NCBI GenBank assembly: GCA_964371145.1
Contig: CAYJKO010000001.1
Span: 144,944-208,943, forward strand
Direction of reading: 5' to 3'
From: CAUTNA01 sp964371145
Lineage (GTDB): Bacteria; Pseudomonadota; Alphaproteobacteria; Rs-D84
Length of the DNA stretch: 64,000 bases
The notes beneath the pieces were generated by a model, which saw only the letters and a list, made by a program, of their open reading frames with translations, made no database searches and was not told the origin of the DNA. Shown piece by piece: positions 50,931 to 59,495 of this stretch. The translations under genes were made by a program, and so were the position numbers. Within the stretch, counting starts at the first letter, position 1; the number at the start of each line of letters is the position of its first letter.

Positions 50931-52823
50931 ATGGCAAAAGTAATCGGTATTGATCTTGGTACTACCAATTCCGCTATGGCATTTATGGACGGGAATGAAC
51001 CAAAAATCATCGAAAATTCAGAAGGTCAAAGAACAACGCCTTCTATCGTGGCTATTACAAATGGCGGCGAACAATTGGTCGGTATTACTGCGAAAAACCA
51101 AGCAGTAACAAATCCGGCAAATACAATTTATGAAATCAAACGTTTGATGGGTTTGCGTTTCGACAGCCCGATCGTTAAAGAAATTGAAAAACGTATTCCG
51201 TACAAAATCGTCGCTGGCGACAATGGGGATGCGTGGGTTGAAGTTGATGGTAAAAAATACGCACCATCACAAGTATCCGCAATGGTTTTGGCTAAATTGA
51301 AAAAAGATGCCGAAAGCTATTTGGGTGAAACTGTGACAGATGCGGTTATTACCGTGCCTGCATATTTTAACGATTCTCAACGCCAGGCAACAAAAGACGC
51401 CGGTCGTATCGCAGGATTAAATGTTTTGCGTATTGTGAATGAACCAACGGCTGCGGCTTTGGCATATGGTATGGATAAAAATAAAAATGGCACTGTTGCA
51501 GTTTATGACTTGGGCGGCGGTACATTTGACGTATCTATTTTGGAAATCGTAGACGGCGTTTTCGAAGTAAAATCAACAAACGGTGATACTGAATTGGGTG
51601 GATCTGATTTTGACGCAAGAATTTTAGAATATTTGGTTGCTGAATTTAAATCTTCTAATGGCGTTGATTTGACAGCCGACAAATTGGCTTTGCAAAGATT
51701 AAAAGAAGCCGCAGAAAAAGCAAAAATTGAATTGTCTTCTAAAACAACAACAGATATTAATTTGCCATATTTGACTGCAAATGCATCTGGACCTGTTCAT
51801 TTCAATATTTCATTAAGCCGCGCTAAATTAGAATCTTTGGTTGCTGAATTAATTGAAAGAACAATCGAACCATGTAAACGCGCTTTAAAAGATGCGGGAT
51901 TGGATAAATCCGGTATCGGCGAAGTTATCTTGGTTGGTGGTCAAACACGTATGCCAAAAGTATTCGATATGGTAAAAGAATTCTTTGGTCGCGAACCACA
52001 CAAAGGCGTGAATCCAGACGAAGTTGTGGCTTTGGGCGCAGCTGTGCAAGGTGGCGTTTTAAAAGGCGACGTAAAAGACGTTTTATTATTGGATGTGACA
52101 CCTTTGTCATTGGGTATTGAAACTTTGGGTGGCGTATTTACACGTTTAATCGACAGAAATACAACAATCCCAACAAAAAAATCACAAGTGTTCAGTACAG
52201 CCGAAGATAATCAATCTGCTGTGACTATTCGCGTGTTCCAAGGTGAACGTGATATGGCGGCTGATAACAAATTATTGGGTCAATTTAATTTGGAAGGTAT
52301 CGCACCTGCCCCACGTGGTATGCCACAAATCGAAGTGTCTTTTGACATTGACGCAAATGGTATCGTACACGTGTCTGCAACAGATAAAGGTACCGGTAAA
52401 GAACAAAAGATTTCTATTAAATCTGATGGTGGTTTGTCCGAAGAAGATATCCAAAAAATGGTTAATGAGGCGGCTGCAAACGCAGAATCAGATAAAAAGA
52501 AACGCGAATTGGTAGAAGCTAAAAATCACGCCGAAGCCGCTGTATTTTCAATTGAAAAATCTTTGAAAGAACATGGCGATAAAATTTCTGATGAGGAAAA
52601 ATCTGCGATTGAAACTGCAAAACAAGAATTGGTTGATGAAATCGCAAATATGGACGCAACGGCTGACAGCTTGAAAGCAAAAACAGATGCTTTGACAGAA
52701 AAATCTATGAAATTGGGTGAAGCTGTGTACAAAGCGTCCCAAGAATCCGCCGCGGCAGATGCAAATCCAGACGCAAATGCGGATGCAAACACAAAAGATG
52801 CAGATTTTTCTGAAAAAGAATAA
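50931..52823 (+). CDS. dnaK: Molecular chaperone DnaK (Hsp70)
   Basis: ATP-dependent chaperone of 630 aa. The ATPase domain starts GIDLGTTNSAMAFMDG and has TVPAYFNDSQRQATKDAG, IVNEPTAAALAYG and AVYDLGGGTFDVSILE. The linker is DVLLLDVTPLSLG. The substrate domain and lid follow, and the tail is Ala/Asp/Asn-rich rather than the usual EEV-type ending. AACAGGAG precedes the ATG, and a strong RpoH promoter lies upstream. dnaJ and grpE, frequent neighbours, are not here. Confidence 0.98.
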   Translation: MAKVIGIDLGTTNSAMAFMDGNEPKIIENSEGQRTTPSIVAITNGGEQLVGITAKNQAVTNPANTIYEIKRLMGLRFDSPIVKEIEKRIPYKIVAGDNGDAWVEVDGKKYAPSQVSAMVLAKLKKDAESYLGETVTDAVITVPAYFNDSQRQATKDAGRIAGLNVLRIVNEPTAAALAYGMDKNKNGTVAVYDLGGGTFDVSILEIVDGVFEVKSTNGDTELGGSDFDARILEYLVAEFKSSNGVDLTADKLALQRLKEAAEKAKIELSSKTTTDINLPYLTANASGPVHFNISLSRAKLESLVAELIERTIEPCKRALKDAGLDKSGIGEVILVGGQTRMPKVFDMVKEFFGREPHKGVNPDEVVALGAAVQGGVLKGDVKDVLLLDVTPLSLGIETLGGVFTRLIDRNTTIPTKKSQVFSTAEDNQSAVTIRVFQGERDMAADNKLLGQFNLEGIAPAPRGMPQIEVSFDIDANGIVHVSATDKGTGKEQKISIKSDGGLSEEDIQKMVNEAAANAESDKKKRELVEAKNHAEAAVFSIEKSLKEHGDKISDEEKSAIETAKQELVDEIANMDATADSLKAKTDALTEKSMKLGEAVYKASQESAAADANPDANADANTKDADFSEKE

Positions 52824-52845
52824 TAATCTGTAATAAAAACAAGTG

Positions 52846-52863
52846 CCCCCGATTATTCGGGGG
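52846..52863 (+). terminator. Terminator of dnaK
   Basis: CCCCCGA / TCGGGGG with a 4-nt loop and a following T-run (GTTTTTTT). Confidence 0.9.
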
Positions 52864-52883
52864 TATGTTTTTTTATTAAAAAA

Positions 52884-52912
52884 TTGACAATGTGTAATTT
52901 TTGTATTAAAAT
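52884..52912 (+). promoter_or_regulatory. Promoter of the repeat-protein gene
   Basis: Consensus TTGACA and TAAAAT with a 17-bp spacer, 33 bp before the ATG. Confidence 0.6.
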
Positions 52913-52945
52913 TATTTTAATATTTAATCGATATAAGGATAAGTT

Positions 52946-53446
52946 ATGCCAAAATTAAGCTATGTTTTACAAAATTATAAATCATATTACCTGTCAGAAG
53001 TTTTGCATTGTATTTCAGAAACGGCGCCAGAAGATATTACTGGGGACAATTTAAATGAAGCCTTTAAAACGGGATATGCTGTTATAGTGGGTTGTGTTGT
53101 AGCTAAAATAAACCCAAAGCTGATAACAGGTGATCATTTGACAACTGCAATTGAAACTGTTGGGTGTAAATATGTTGCAGAAGAAATAAATCCGGAATTG
53201 ATAACAGGAAATCATTTGACTTTGGGAATAAAAAATAAGTCCCCTTTTACAGTTGGTGCTAAACTGATTGCGGAAAACATAAATCCAAAACATTTAACAG
53301 AAAAACATTATTTGGCTGCTTTGGCTTCTGAACATGAAATTTTGGCTGATATAATAAAAAGAAATATGCCTGTAAAAGTAAAATTGAAGAATAAATTTCA
53401 AGAAATAACTGCGAATGTAAAAAATGCGTTTTCCAGACAAAGATAA
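52946..53446 (+). CDS. Small repeat protein with INPxLITGxHL repeats (166 aa)
   Basis: Residues about 25-125 contain four imperfect repeats of 30-35 residues, each with a core like INPKLITGDHLTTAI (also INPELITGNHLTLGI, INPKHLTEKHYLAAL, and a first copy APEDITGDNLNEAF). They alternate with helical, partly Cys- or Val-rich stretches. The pattern suggests a short alpha-solenoid. The C-terminal 35 residues are basic. No signal peptide and no known family recognised. It is monocistronic, with its own promoter and terminator. An AAGGA site precedes the ATG. Confidence 0.75.
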   Translation: MPKLSYVLQNYKSYYLSEVLHCISETAPEDITGDNLNEAFKTGYAVIVGCVVAKINPKLITGDHLTTAIETVGCKYVAEEINPELITGNHLTLGIKNKSPFTVGAKLIAENINPKHLTEKHYLAALASEHEILADIIKRNMPVKVKLKNKFQEITANVKNAFSRQR

Positions 53447-53476
53447 AAAAAATCCCACAAATGTGGGATTTTTTTT
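53445..53476. terminator. Bidirectional terminator
   Basis: AAAAAAAATCCCAC / GTGGGATTTTTTTT perfect 14-bp inverted repeat with an AAAT loop, between the repeat-protein and pfkA stops. Confidence 0.92.
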
Positions 53477-54554
53477 ATTTTAATTCTCCGATATATATGC
53501 CCAGATTGTCGGCAATTGATAATAATGGGTCGTCTGGTTCTATGTATGCGTTGGATATATTTGTGTCTGGCAAATTTGGATCTGGTTCTATTATGCCCGC
53601 GTCAAAGAATTCTTTTAATCCAACTGTTTCAAAAACGCCGTCGGTCAATGCGGTTATTACATTTGTTTCATTGTTTTCTATCGCAGATATCGCGCAATCA
53701 ACCATACCGGCCGCCAATAATCTGTCGGACACAGATGTGTCGCCCGCACGTTGAATATGTTCTGGGAAAACCGCGCGGTTTTGTATGTCGGCCGCGGTTA
53801 ATTTTCTGGAAATCATATCCCCCGCCCGACCCGAATGTCCGCGCAGTGAGATTCCTTCGGATACCAAAATAATTCCATAATCTTTGTTTTGATTTTGTAT
53901 GTGATTCACCAAAGAATCTATGTCGAATTTAATTTCAGGAATTAAAATTGCATCTGCGCCCATTGCAACACCCGCGTTCAATGCCAATGCACCCGTTGCG
54001 CGCCCCATTGTTTGAACAACAAACCAACGGTGGTGGCTGTGGGCTGTGAATAATAATTGATCACAAAAAGAAACCAATTGTTGGGATGCGGTTGAAAAAC
54101 CAATAGTGTTTTCGGTTAGCGGGATATCTTTATCAATTGTTTTTGGAATGCATATCAATTGCACGTCTGAATAAATTTCAGAATATTTATGCGCCAAAGA
54201 AATACTGCCGTTGCCGCCCAATAAAACCAGAGCATCCAATTTCAAATCTTTTATAGATTTTTTAATTCTGTTATTAAATTCTGAAACCCCGCCATCTTGT
54301 ATCGCAGATCTGAAATGTTCGATATTTGCATTGCCGTTCCCCAAAAAACTGCCCGCGTTACGCGCATATTCAATCGGAAATACGGTGTTGTTTAATTCGA
54401 TAATGTTTGGGGTGTCGGATACCAGTCCATCTGTGCCGTCTTTTATCCCAATAATATCCCAACCGCGTAATTTTGCCGCCGTCATTAATTTATAAATTAC
54501 TGTGTTTAAACCAGAACAATCGCCGCCGGTTGTCATTACGCCTATTTTTTTCAT
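53475..54554 (-). CDS. pfkA: 6-phosphofructokinase
   Basis: It phosphorylates fructose 6-phosphate in glycolysis. The 359-aa protein has MTTGGDCSGLN, catalytic Asp141 in IPKTIDKDI, the TIGFSTA block, VVQTMGRATGALAL and VSEGIS. The PKTIDKD form (Lys rather than Gly after Pro) is typical of PPi-dependent or mixed-type enzymes. The donor-site motif is GGNGS (residues 113-117): Asn115 replaces the Asp that helps bind Mg in GGDGS, while the next Gly is as in ATP-dependent enzymes. The phosphoryl donor therefore cannot be called. AGGAG precedes the ATG. Confidence 0.92.
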   Translation of the reverse strand: MKKIGVMTTGGDCSGLNTVIYKLMTAAKLRGWDIIGIKDGTDGLVSDTPNIIELNNTVFPIEYARNAGSFLGNGNANIEHFRSAIQDGGVSEFNNRIKKSIKDLKLDALVLLGGNGSISLAHKYSEIYSDVQLICIPKTIDKDIPLTENTIGFSTASQQLVSFCDQLLFTAHSHHRWFVVQTMGRATGALALNAGVAMGADAILIPEIKFDIDSLVNHIQNQNKDYGIILVSEGISLRGHSGRAGDMISRKLTAADIQNRAVFPEHIQRAGDTSVSDRLLAAGMVDCAISAIENNETNVITALTDGVFETVGLKEFFDAGIIEPDPNLPDTNISNAYIEPDDPLLSIADNLGIYIGELK

Positions 54555-54596
54555 ATTTTCTCCTGTTATTTTTTTTCATATTATATCATAAATAAG

Positions 54597-54625
54597 TTGA
54601 CAAAGAAAGTGTTTAGTAGTATCGT
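54597..54625 (+). promoter_or_regulatory. Promoter of the LysM-radical SAM operon
   Basis: Consensus TTGACA and TATCGT are 17 bp apart, 44 bp before the ATG. A GGGAG ribosome site follows. Confidence 0.5.
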
Positions 54626-54669
54626 TTGTCTAAATCTTTATAAAACATTATTCAAATGGGAGTTATGAC

Positions 54670-55824
54670 ATGGTAAAAAAAATAACCAGAGACACATCAA
54701 TTGGTAAAACCAAAAGAACAACAGACGTTATAATCGCCGAAGCTGTTGCACGTCAAAATGCTTGGTTAGAAAATCGTCGTGATTTTACGACTAAATTCTT
54801 ACGTCAAATGAATTGGTTTAATAAAAAGCCGACAGAAATTAAATCTTCTAAAAATACGGTAACTGTTAATAATGATGATTGTGTAAAAGAAAAATCGTCT
54901 TCTGGCTTGTCTGCTTATTGGTTCCCTGCTTTGTGTGTGGTTTTGGTTTTGGGTATTTTGGTGTTTGGTTTTATGCCAAATGGAAAAGAATCTGTTGTCA
55001 CAAAAACAGAAGTCGTAAAAACAGAAAAAACAACTGAAATTACAAATGAAGAAGCGGGTTTAGAATTTGATATTGTCAGAATTGCACCAGACGGAGATTT
55101 GGTTGTAGGTGCGCGTTGGGCACCATATAAAAAAGTATCATTGGTTATTAATGGCGAGGTTGTTGCAACAGAATTGACCGATGAAAATGGTGAATTTGTT
55201 TATGCTCCATCTGAAAAATTGGAACCGGGAAACTATACAATTGAATTAATTTCTGCGAACACAGACGAAAAATCAAAAAACAAAGTATTTTTATATGTAT
55301 CAGAACAAGGTGCGGAAAAATCATTGTCTTTGTTAATGACAGAAGACGGCAGCACTTTGTTGCAATCCCCAAAAGCAGAAGCGTCCGATTTTGTTGTGTC
55401 AAAAATTGATTATTTGGAATCTGGTCGTATCGTTGTGTCCGGTAAAGCATTACCAAGATTACGCGTTTCCATGTATTTAAACAAAAAATCTTTGGGATTT
55501 GCACGTGTATCCGATTATCAAAACTTTGGTTTCGGCGCAGATGTTGAAAAATTAATCCCGGGTGAAGAATATAAATTGACTTTGCGTCTTCATGATGGCG
55601 ACGGTAAAGCGGTTCGTACTTTTTCTCATAAATTCGTAATGCCGGCACAAACAGGCGCGGATGATACTTTCTATTCCGTTCGCCAGGGGGACTGTTTATG
55701 GATTATCGCTCGCAATTTCTTGCGCAAAGGTATATTGTTTTCAATCATATCAGATGCAAATCATATCGAAAATCCAGATTTAATTTTTCCAGAACAAAAA
55801 TTATTAATACCGGTTGAAAAATAA
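54670..55824 (+). CDS. LysM-domain membrane-anchored protein (384 aa)
   Basis: A basic cytoplasmic N-terminus of about 80 residues precedes one membrane span (residues about 83-102). An envelope-side region with two beta-sandwich-like repeats follows (ARWAPYKKVSLVINGEVVA and a second GKALPRLRVSMYLNKKSLG block, both Ig/Ca-beta-like). The C-terminus, residues 336-384, is a LysM motif: FYSVRQGDCLWIIARNF...LIFPEQKLLIPV. LysM binds peptidoglycan GlcNAc-X units, so the protein probably tethers membrane to cell wall. This layout is widespread in alphaproteobacteria. The next gene starts 1 bp after its stop. Confidence 0.88.
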   Translation: MVKKITRDTSIGKTKRTTDVIIAEAVARQNAWLENRRDFTTKFLRQMNWFNKKPTEIKSSKNTVTVNNDDCVKEKSSSGLSAYWFPALCVVLVLGILVFGFMPNGKESVVTKTEVVKTEKTTEITNEEAGLEFDIVRIAPDGDLVVGARWAPYKKVSLVINGEVVATELTDENGEFVYAPSEKLEPGNYTIELISANTDEKSKNKVFLYVSEQGAEKSLSLLMTEDGSTLLQSPKAEASDFVVSKIDYLESGRIVVSGKALPRLRVSMYLNKKSLGFARVSDYQNFGFGADVEKLIPGEEYKLTLRLHDGDGKAVRTFSHKFVMPAQTGADDTFYSVRQGDCLWIIARNFLRKGILFSIISDANHIENPDLIFPEQKLLIPVEK

Positions 55825-55825
55825 T

Positions 55826-56683
55826 ATGAATAAATATTCTATTGCATTGAAAATCACAAATTGGTGTAATGCTAATTGCGCCCATTGTTGCGATTCTTGT
55901 GGGCCAGAACCTATGGATCTAATGTTGGTTGAAGATATGGATAAATATTTATCCGCGTTTAAAAAAATGAATGTCAATAAATGGGATTCTTTGGTTTTTT
56001 CGGGTGGCGAAACTATGGCACCATATATCATCGGTAACAATGAATATGTCCCGCAATGTATGGAAATTGCATTTAAAAACGGATTTGCACCTTTCTTTAA
56101 AACCAATGGTTTGTGGGGAAAATCAGACGCTATGCGTAATAGAATTTTAACAGATTTTGCAAAAACTGCGTTAAAACATAAAAAATTGACATCTATGGAT
56201 ATTTCAGTTGATGAATTTCATGATAATTTGGACCCGGTTGCAAATATTATTATGGAAACGGCCAAAAGTCCTGTTTTCTCTTATGCTGTTCGTTTGTCTT
56301 TGGTTGGATTGGATACTCCGAAATCTTTGGATAATTTTAGAATATTGAAACAAACATTATCTGCACGTGGATTGAAAATGTTTGAAAAAGACGAAACGTT
56401 GTTTGTTGAATCGCCTGTTGCTTTCTATCCGGTGTTTTATAATTTTAATACGCCTGTTTTTAAAATGGGACGAGCAAAAGAAAATAATATAGGATGTGAT
56501 ATTGTGTTAGACGGCGCGCCAGACCCAGATGTCGGCAATTGTTTACGAATAGATAATCGTGGTGAATTATTATTGAATGATGGATTTAAATGTTCTGTAA
56601 ATCCGGACAGCTTTACGTCTTCTGCGGAAAGATTAATAAATCAAATGCGAAAATCATTGCGATTAAACAATAAAATCAAATAG
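55826..56683 (+). CDS. Radical SAM protein (285 aa)
   Basis: The 4Fe-4S cluster motif is CNANCAHC (Cys14, Cys18, Cys21), the CxxxCxxC signature, followed by SGGETMAP, which matches the SAM-binding GGE motif. Two extra cysteines (22 and 25) lie right after the cluster, and Cys in GNCLRID and KCSVNPD near the C-terminus could hold an auxiliary site, though no clear SPASM domain is seen. The start at ATG 55826 is 1 bp past the LysM stop; TTG at 55814 is an alternative. No precursor peptide gene is evident beside it. Substrate unknown. Confidence 0.85.
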   Translation: MNKYSIALKITNWCNANCAHCCDSCGPEPMDLMLVEDMDKYLSAFKKMNVNKWDSLVFSGGETMAPYIIGNNEYVPQCMEIAFKNGFAPFFKTNGLWGKSDAMRNRILTDFAKTALKHKKLTSMDISVDEFHDNLDPVANIIMETAKSPVFSYAVRLSLVGLDTPKSLDNFRILKQTLSARGLKMFEKDETLFVESPVAFYPVFYNFNTPVFKMGRAKENNIGCDIVLDGAPDPDVGNCLRIDNRGELLLNDGFKCSVNPDSFTSSAERLINQMRKSLRLNNKIK

Positions 56684-56687
56684 TTAT

Positions 56688-56708
56688 AAGACCCCAAATT
56701 GGGGTCTT
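56688..56708 (+). terminator. Terminator of the LysM-radical SAM operon
   Basis: AAGACCCC / GGGGTCTT with a 5-nt loop, then GTTTTTTT. Confidence 0.9.
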
Positions 56709-56718
56709 GTTTTTTTAT

Positions 56719-56747
56719 TTGTGTTTTTGGTTTTTGGGGTATATACT
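56719..56747 (+). promoter_or_regulatory. gdhA promoter
   Basis: TTGTGT and TATACT are 17 bp apart, 26 bp before the ATG; AAGGAG is the ribosome site. Confidence 0.55.
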
Positions 56748-56773
56748 TTGCAATTGTTATAAGGAGATAAAAT

Positions 56774-58024
56774 ATGACAAATGAAAATATGAACCCATTA
56801 ATCGCAGCCCAAGGTCAAATTAAAAAGGCTTGTGATAAATTGGGATTAAAACCACAAATTTATGAAATTTTGAAAAACCCTATGCGTATATTGGAAGTAT
56901 CTATCCCGGTTAAAATGGATGATGGTTCTATTCGTACGTTCAAAGGTTTTCGTTCACAACACAATACTGCAATCGGTCCATCAAAAGGCGGAATTCGTTT
57001 CCATACGGACGTAACCCGTGATGAAGTTGCAGCGTTATCTATTTGGATGACTTTTAAATGTTCTGTGACCGGAATTCCATACGGCGGCGGAAAGGGAGGA
57101 ATTATCGTAGATCCAAAAACATTGTCCATCGGCGAATTAGAAAGATTGTCACGCGGATATGTTAATGCGATATACCCTATTTTGGGCGAAAAGAGCGATG
57201 TGCCAGCACCAGACGTTAATACAAACGGTCAAATTATGGGTTGGATGATTGATGAATATATTAAATTATCCGGCGATAATTCTTTTGGTACATTTACCGG
57301 CAAACCGGTTGAATTAAACGGTTCAAAAGGACGTACAAAAGCGACCGGATTGGGTGTTGCAATTACATTAAGAGAAGCTTTGAAAACGCAAAATAAAGAT
57401 ATTGCAAATTCAAAAATCGCAATCCAAGGTTTCGGTAATGTGGGCAGCTTTACAGCTAAATGTGCATCCGATTTCGGCGCAAAAGTTGTTGCAATCGCGG
57501 AATGGAACGGTGTTTTATTCAACGAAGATGGAATTGATATCGACGCTTTGATGGCATATGTTGCCGAAAACAGAACTGTTGTTGGATTTGGTGGTGCAAA
57601 AACTATATCTGCTGACGAATTCTGGGCATTGGATGTTGATGCAATTTTGCCATGTGCTTTGGAAAATTCAATCACAGCCGACATTGCAAAAAATTTGAAA
57701 ACAACATTGATAGTCGAAGGTGCAAATGGTCCAACGACTTTGGATGCGGACGAAATTTGTAAAGATCGCGGCATTATGGTTGCGCCAGATATTTTGGCAA
57801 ATGCGGGCGGCGTTACGGTGTCTTATTTCGAATGGGTACAAAATCGTTACGGATATTATTGGTCAGAATCAGAGGTTGAATCCAAAGAAGAAGTCGCAAT
57901 GAAAGATGCGTTTGACGCAATTTATGCAATTAAATGCGAATACAATGTTTCTATGAGAGAAGCTGCATATATGTATTCTATTAAACGTATTGCGGACGCC
58001 ATGGAAATACGTGGTTGGTGTTAA
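56774..58024 (+). CDS. gdhA: Glutamate dehydrogenase
   Basis: It interconverts glutamate and 2-oxoglutarate plus ammonia. The 416-aa hexameric-type enzyme has substrate Lys71 in GPSKGGIRFH, catalytic Lys107 in PYGGGKGG, APDVNTNG, the Rossmann motif IQGFGNVGS and LANAGGVTVSYFEWVQN. The length and motifs match the small NAD-linked type (as RocG/GudB) rather than the giant alphaproteobacterial NAD-GDH. A strong AAGGAG site suggests good expression. It is monocistronic. Confidence 0.96.
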   Translation: MTNENMNPLIAAQGQIKKACDKLGLKPQIYEILKNPMRILEVSIPVKMDDGSIRTFKGFRSQHNTAIGPSKGGIRFHTDVTRDEVAALSIWMTFKCSVTGIPYGGGKGGIIVDPKTLSIGELERLSRGYVNAIYPILGEKSDVPAPDVNTNGQIMGWMIDEYIKLSGDNSFGTFTGKPVELNGSKGRTKATGLGVAITLREALKTQNKDIANSKIAIQGFGNVGSFTAKCASDFGAKVVAIAEWNGVLFNEDGIDIDALMAYVAENRTVVGFGGAKTISADEFWALDVDAILPCALENSITADIAKNLKTTLIVEGANGPTTLDADEICKDRGIMVAPDILANAGGVTVSYFEWVQNRYGYYWSESEVESKEEVAMKDAFDAIYAIKCEYNVSMREAAYMYSIKRIADAMEIRGWC

Positions 58025-58034
58025 TCAATAAAAT

Positions 58035-58056
58035 AAAACGCCCAAACGGGCGTTTT
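58035..58056. terminator. Terminator of gdhA
   Basis: AAAACGCCC / GGGCGTTTT with an AAAC loop and trailing T-rich sequence. It also faces the convergent TM2 gene. Confidence 0.88.
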
Positions 58057-58071
58057 ATTTTATATTTTTTT

Positions 58072-58384
58072 TTACCAAGAAATTTTATTCCCGTCTTTAT
58101 CTGTAAATGCGCCGCACGCAATTATAATCATATCAACCACAGACCAGATGGCTGTGATTAAAATACCGTATAATGTTAATGTTAAAAATAACATTAATAA
58201 CGCAGTTCCGGTTTTTCCCGCATAAAAACGATGTGCGCCAAAAATCCCAAAAAACCACGCCAATAAAAATGCAGGTAAAGCCTTTTTTTGGGATGGGTCG
58301 GTGTATCGCGCGCCACAATGTGGGCAAGATGTTGCGGTGTCGCTGATTTTTTTTGCCACATTCAAAACAAATAATCATAGCCAT
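58072..58384 (-). pseudogene. Zinc-ribbon/TM2-domain protein with a frameshift at an A8 run
   Basis: Two minus-strand frames together encode a typical TM2 protein. The first starts at ATG 58384 after an AAGGA site and reads MAMIICFECGKK; the second continues KISDTATSCPHCGARYT and then two membrane spans with GAHRFYAGKTG. The join lies at a run of eight A (plus-strand T8, 58348-58355); seven would restore one zinc ribbon (CxxC...CxxC) and one frame. Thus there is a +1 error in sequence or gene, or transcriptional slippage rescues it. The intact downstream frame alone (to 58365) has an in-frame ATG but no zinc-ribbon first half. TM2 proteins are of unknown function. Confidence 0.8.
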
Positions 58385-58421
58385 AATAGAATCCTTTTTT
58401 ACCTTGGTATTATATCATGTT

Positions 58422-59201
58422 TTATTTGATATTTACATTGTTTTTTAAGAAATTAACAACGTTTATATTTTTTGCATTTTGAATTTTTGATATTTTTTTC
58501 AAAGTTTCCATATTTTCTGTGATTTTTTGTTCGGGTGCGTCCATTGTGATAAAATCATCCACGTAAAAAGGTATGTTTGTTTTTGCAAGATTTGGCAAAT
58601 GTTTAATCAAATTATGATTTTTGCCGTGTTGGGATAAATGTTTTATCAAATTAATAAATTCATTTTGTTCGCAATAATCCAATGGGGATGCGCCTGTTAT
58701 TGTGTCTTTTAACAAAGACGGCATAATTTTTGCGATTTCATCGAATGCCGCATCTTGTTTTTTATAAATTGGGTGCAAATCACACAATAAATTTGCAAAT
58801 ACAGATTTAATGGTTTTAACGTCCGCGTGCTTTATGATTTGTGATAACATATTTATCAGGCCTTTGTTGTTTGCAACCTGTATTAAATTTTTAATCATAC
58901 GGATGTATAAAATGTCATCTTTGTATATTTCGTTATATCTTATAGAATCTGCCAATTTTAATCGAAAAGCCCCATTTTTTGCTATGCTTGTAATATCGGC
59001 GATTAAACGCAATATCGGCAAATCCAAATCGTGCAAATGTTGCGGGATTTCGCGTAATTCGGGATTGTCATAACTGATTACAAACAGCTTGGCAATTATT
59101 TCTGATTTTGTGCGAGTGTCGATATGGTCTTTGGTTTCGGGTGTGTTTGAAATCCATCCGTCCATTTGTATATTTGATAATTTAATATTTGTTTTTTTCA
59201 T
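58422..59201 (-). CDS. Helical-repeat hypothetical protein (259 aa)
   Basis: A soluble protein of about ten predicted helices with Leu/Ile-rich faces (LPILRLIADITSIA, YIRMIKNLIQVANN, LINMLSQIIKH, INLIKHLSQHGKNHNLIKHLPNLA). It resembles an ankyrin- or HEAT-like solenoid (the SPLDYCEQNEFINLIKHL stretch looks like one ankyrin repeat). No signal peptide. An AGGAATAAAA site precedes the ATG. Function unknown; it has its own short upstream region, divergent from rpsP. Confidence 0.7.
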   Translation of the reverse strand: MKKTNIKLSNIQMDGWISNTPETKDHIDTRTKSEIIAKLFVISYDNPELREIPQHLHDLDLPILRLIADITSIAKNGAFRLKLADSIRYNEIYKDDILYIRMIKNLIQVANNKGLINMLSQIIKHADVKTIKSVFANLLCDLHPIYKKQDAAFDEIAKIMPSLLKDTITGASPLDYCEQNEFINLIKHLSQHGKNHNLIKHLPNLAKTNIPFYVDDFITMDAPEQKITENMETLKKISKIQNAKNINVVNFLKNNVNIK

Positions 59202-59272
59202 TTTATTCCTGTTGTGTTTATAATGTAAATATAATACGTGTGATTAATTTTGTCAAGATTTCTATTAAAGTC

Positions 59273-59301
59273 TTGACTTTCAAAAAAGTATTCTATATAA
59301 T
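59273..59301 (+). promoter_or_regulatory. rpsP operon promoter
   Basis: TTGACT and consensus TATAAT with an optimal 17-bp spacer; predicted start near 59308, giving a leader of about 190 nt before rpsP. Confidence 0.75.
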
Positions 59302-59365
59302 ACCCATGCAAATCCCCTTAAATGATTGCTATTATCGGAAATCTGGACACGGTATGTGTGTGGAA

Positions 59366-59408
59366 CATCAACTGGCGAAGTTTTCGCTCTTGATGCCGGT
59401 TTTCTTTT
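59366..59408 (+). promoter_or_regulatory. rpsP leader with two competing stem-loops (attenuator candidate)
   Basis: Stem 1 pairs CATCAA (59366-59371) with TTGATG (59390-59395) around an inner GCGAA/TTCGC stem (59375-59379 with 59383-59387). Stem 2 pairs AACTGGC (59370-59376) with GCCGGTT (59395-59401) and is followed by TTTCTTTT. Both cannot form fully at once, so one can act as terminator and the other as antiterminator. A further hairpin CCCTG/CAGGG lies at 59452-59466, before the ribosome site. Confidence 0.55.
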
Positions 59409-59495
59409 ATAGTTTTGGGTTTTGCAAAATAAATTAAACAAGATTCTTCGGCCCTGACCCACAGGGTTGGGAACGACAAAAAAAGGTAGAAAAAA

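Noticed and set aside
58133..58365. Treating the two TM2 frames as two separate genes
   Set aside because: Each alone breaks the zinc ribbon, and joining them at the A8 run gives one standard architecture. It is annotated as a single frameshifted gene.
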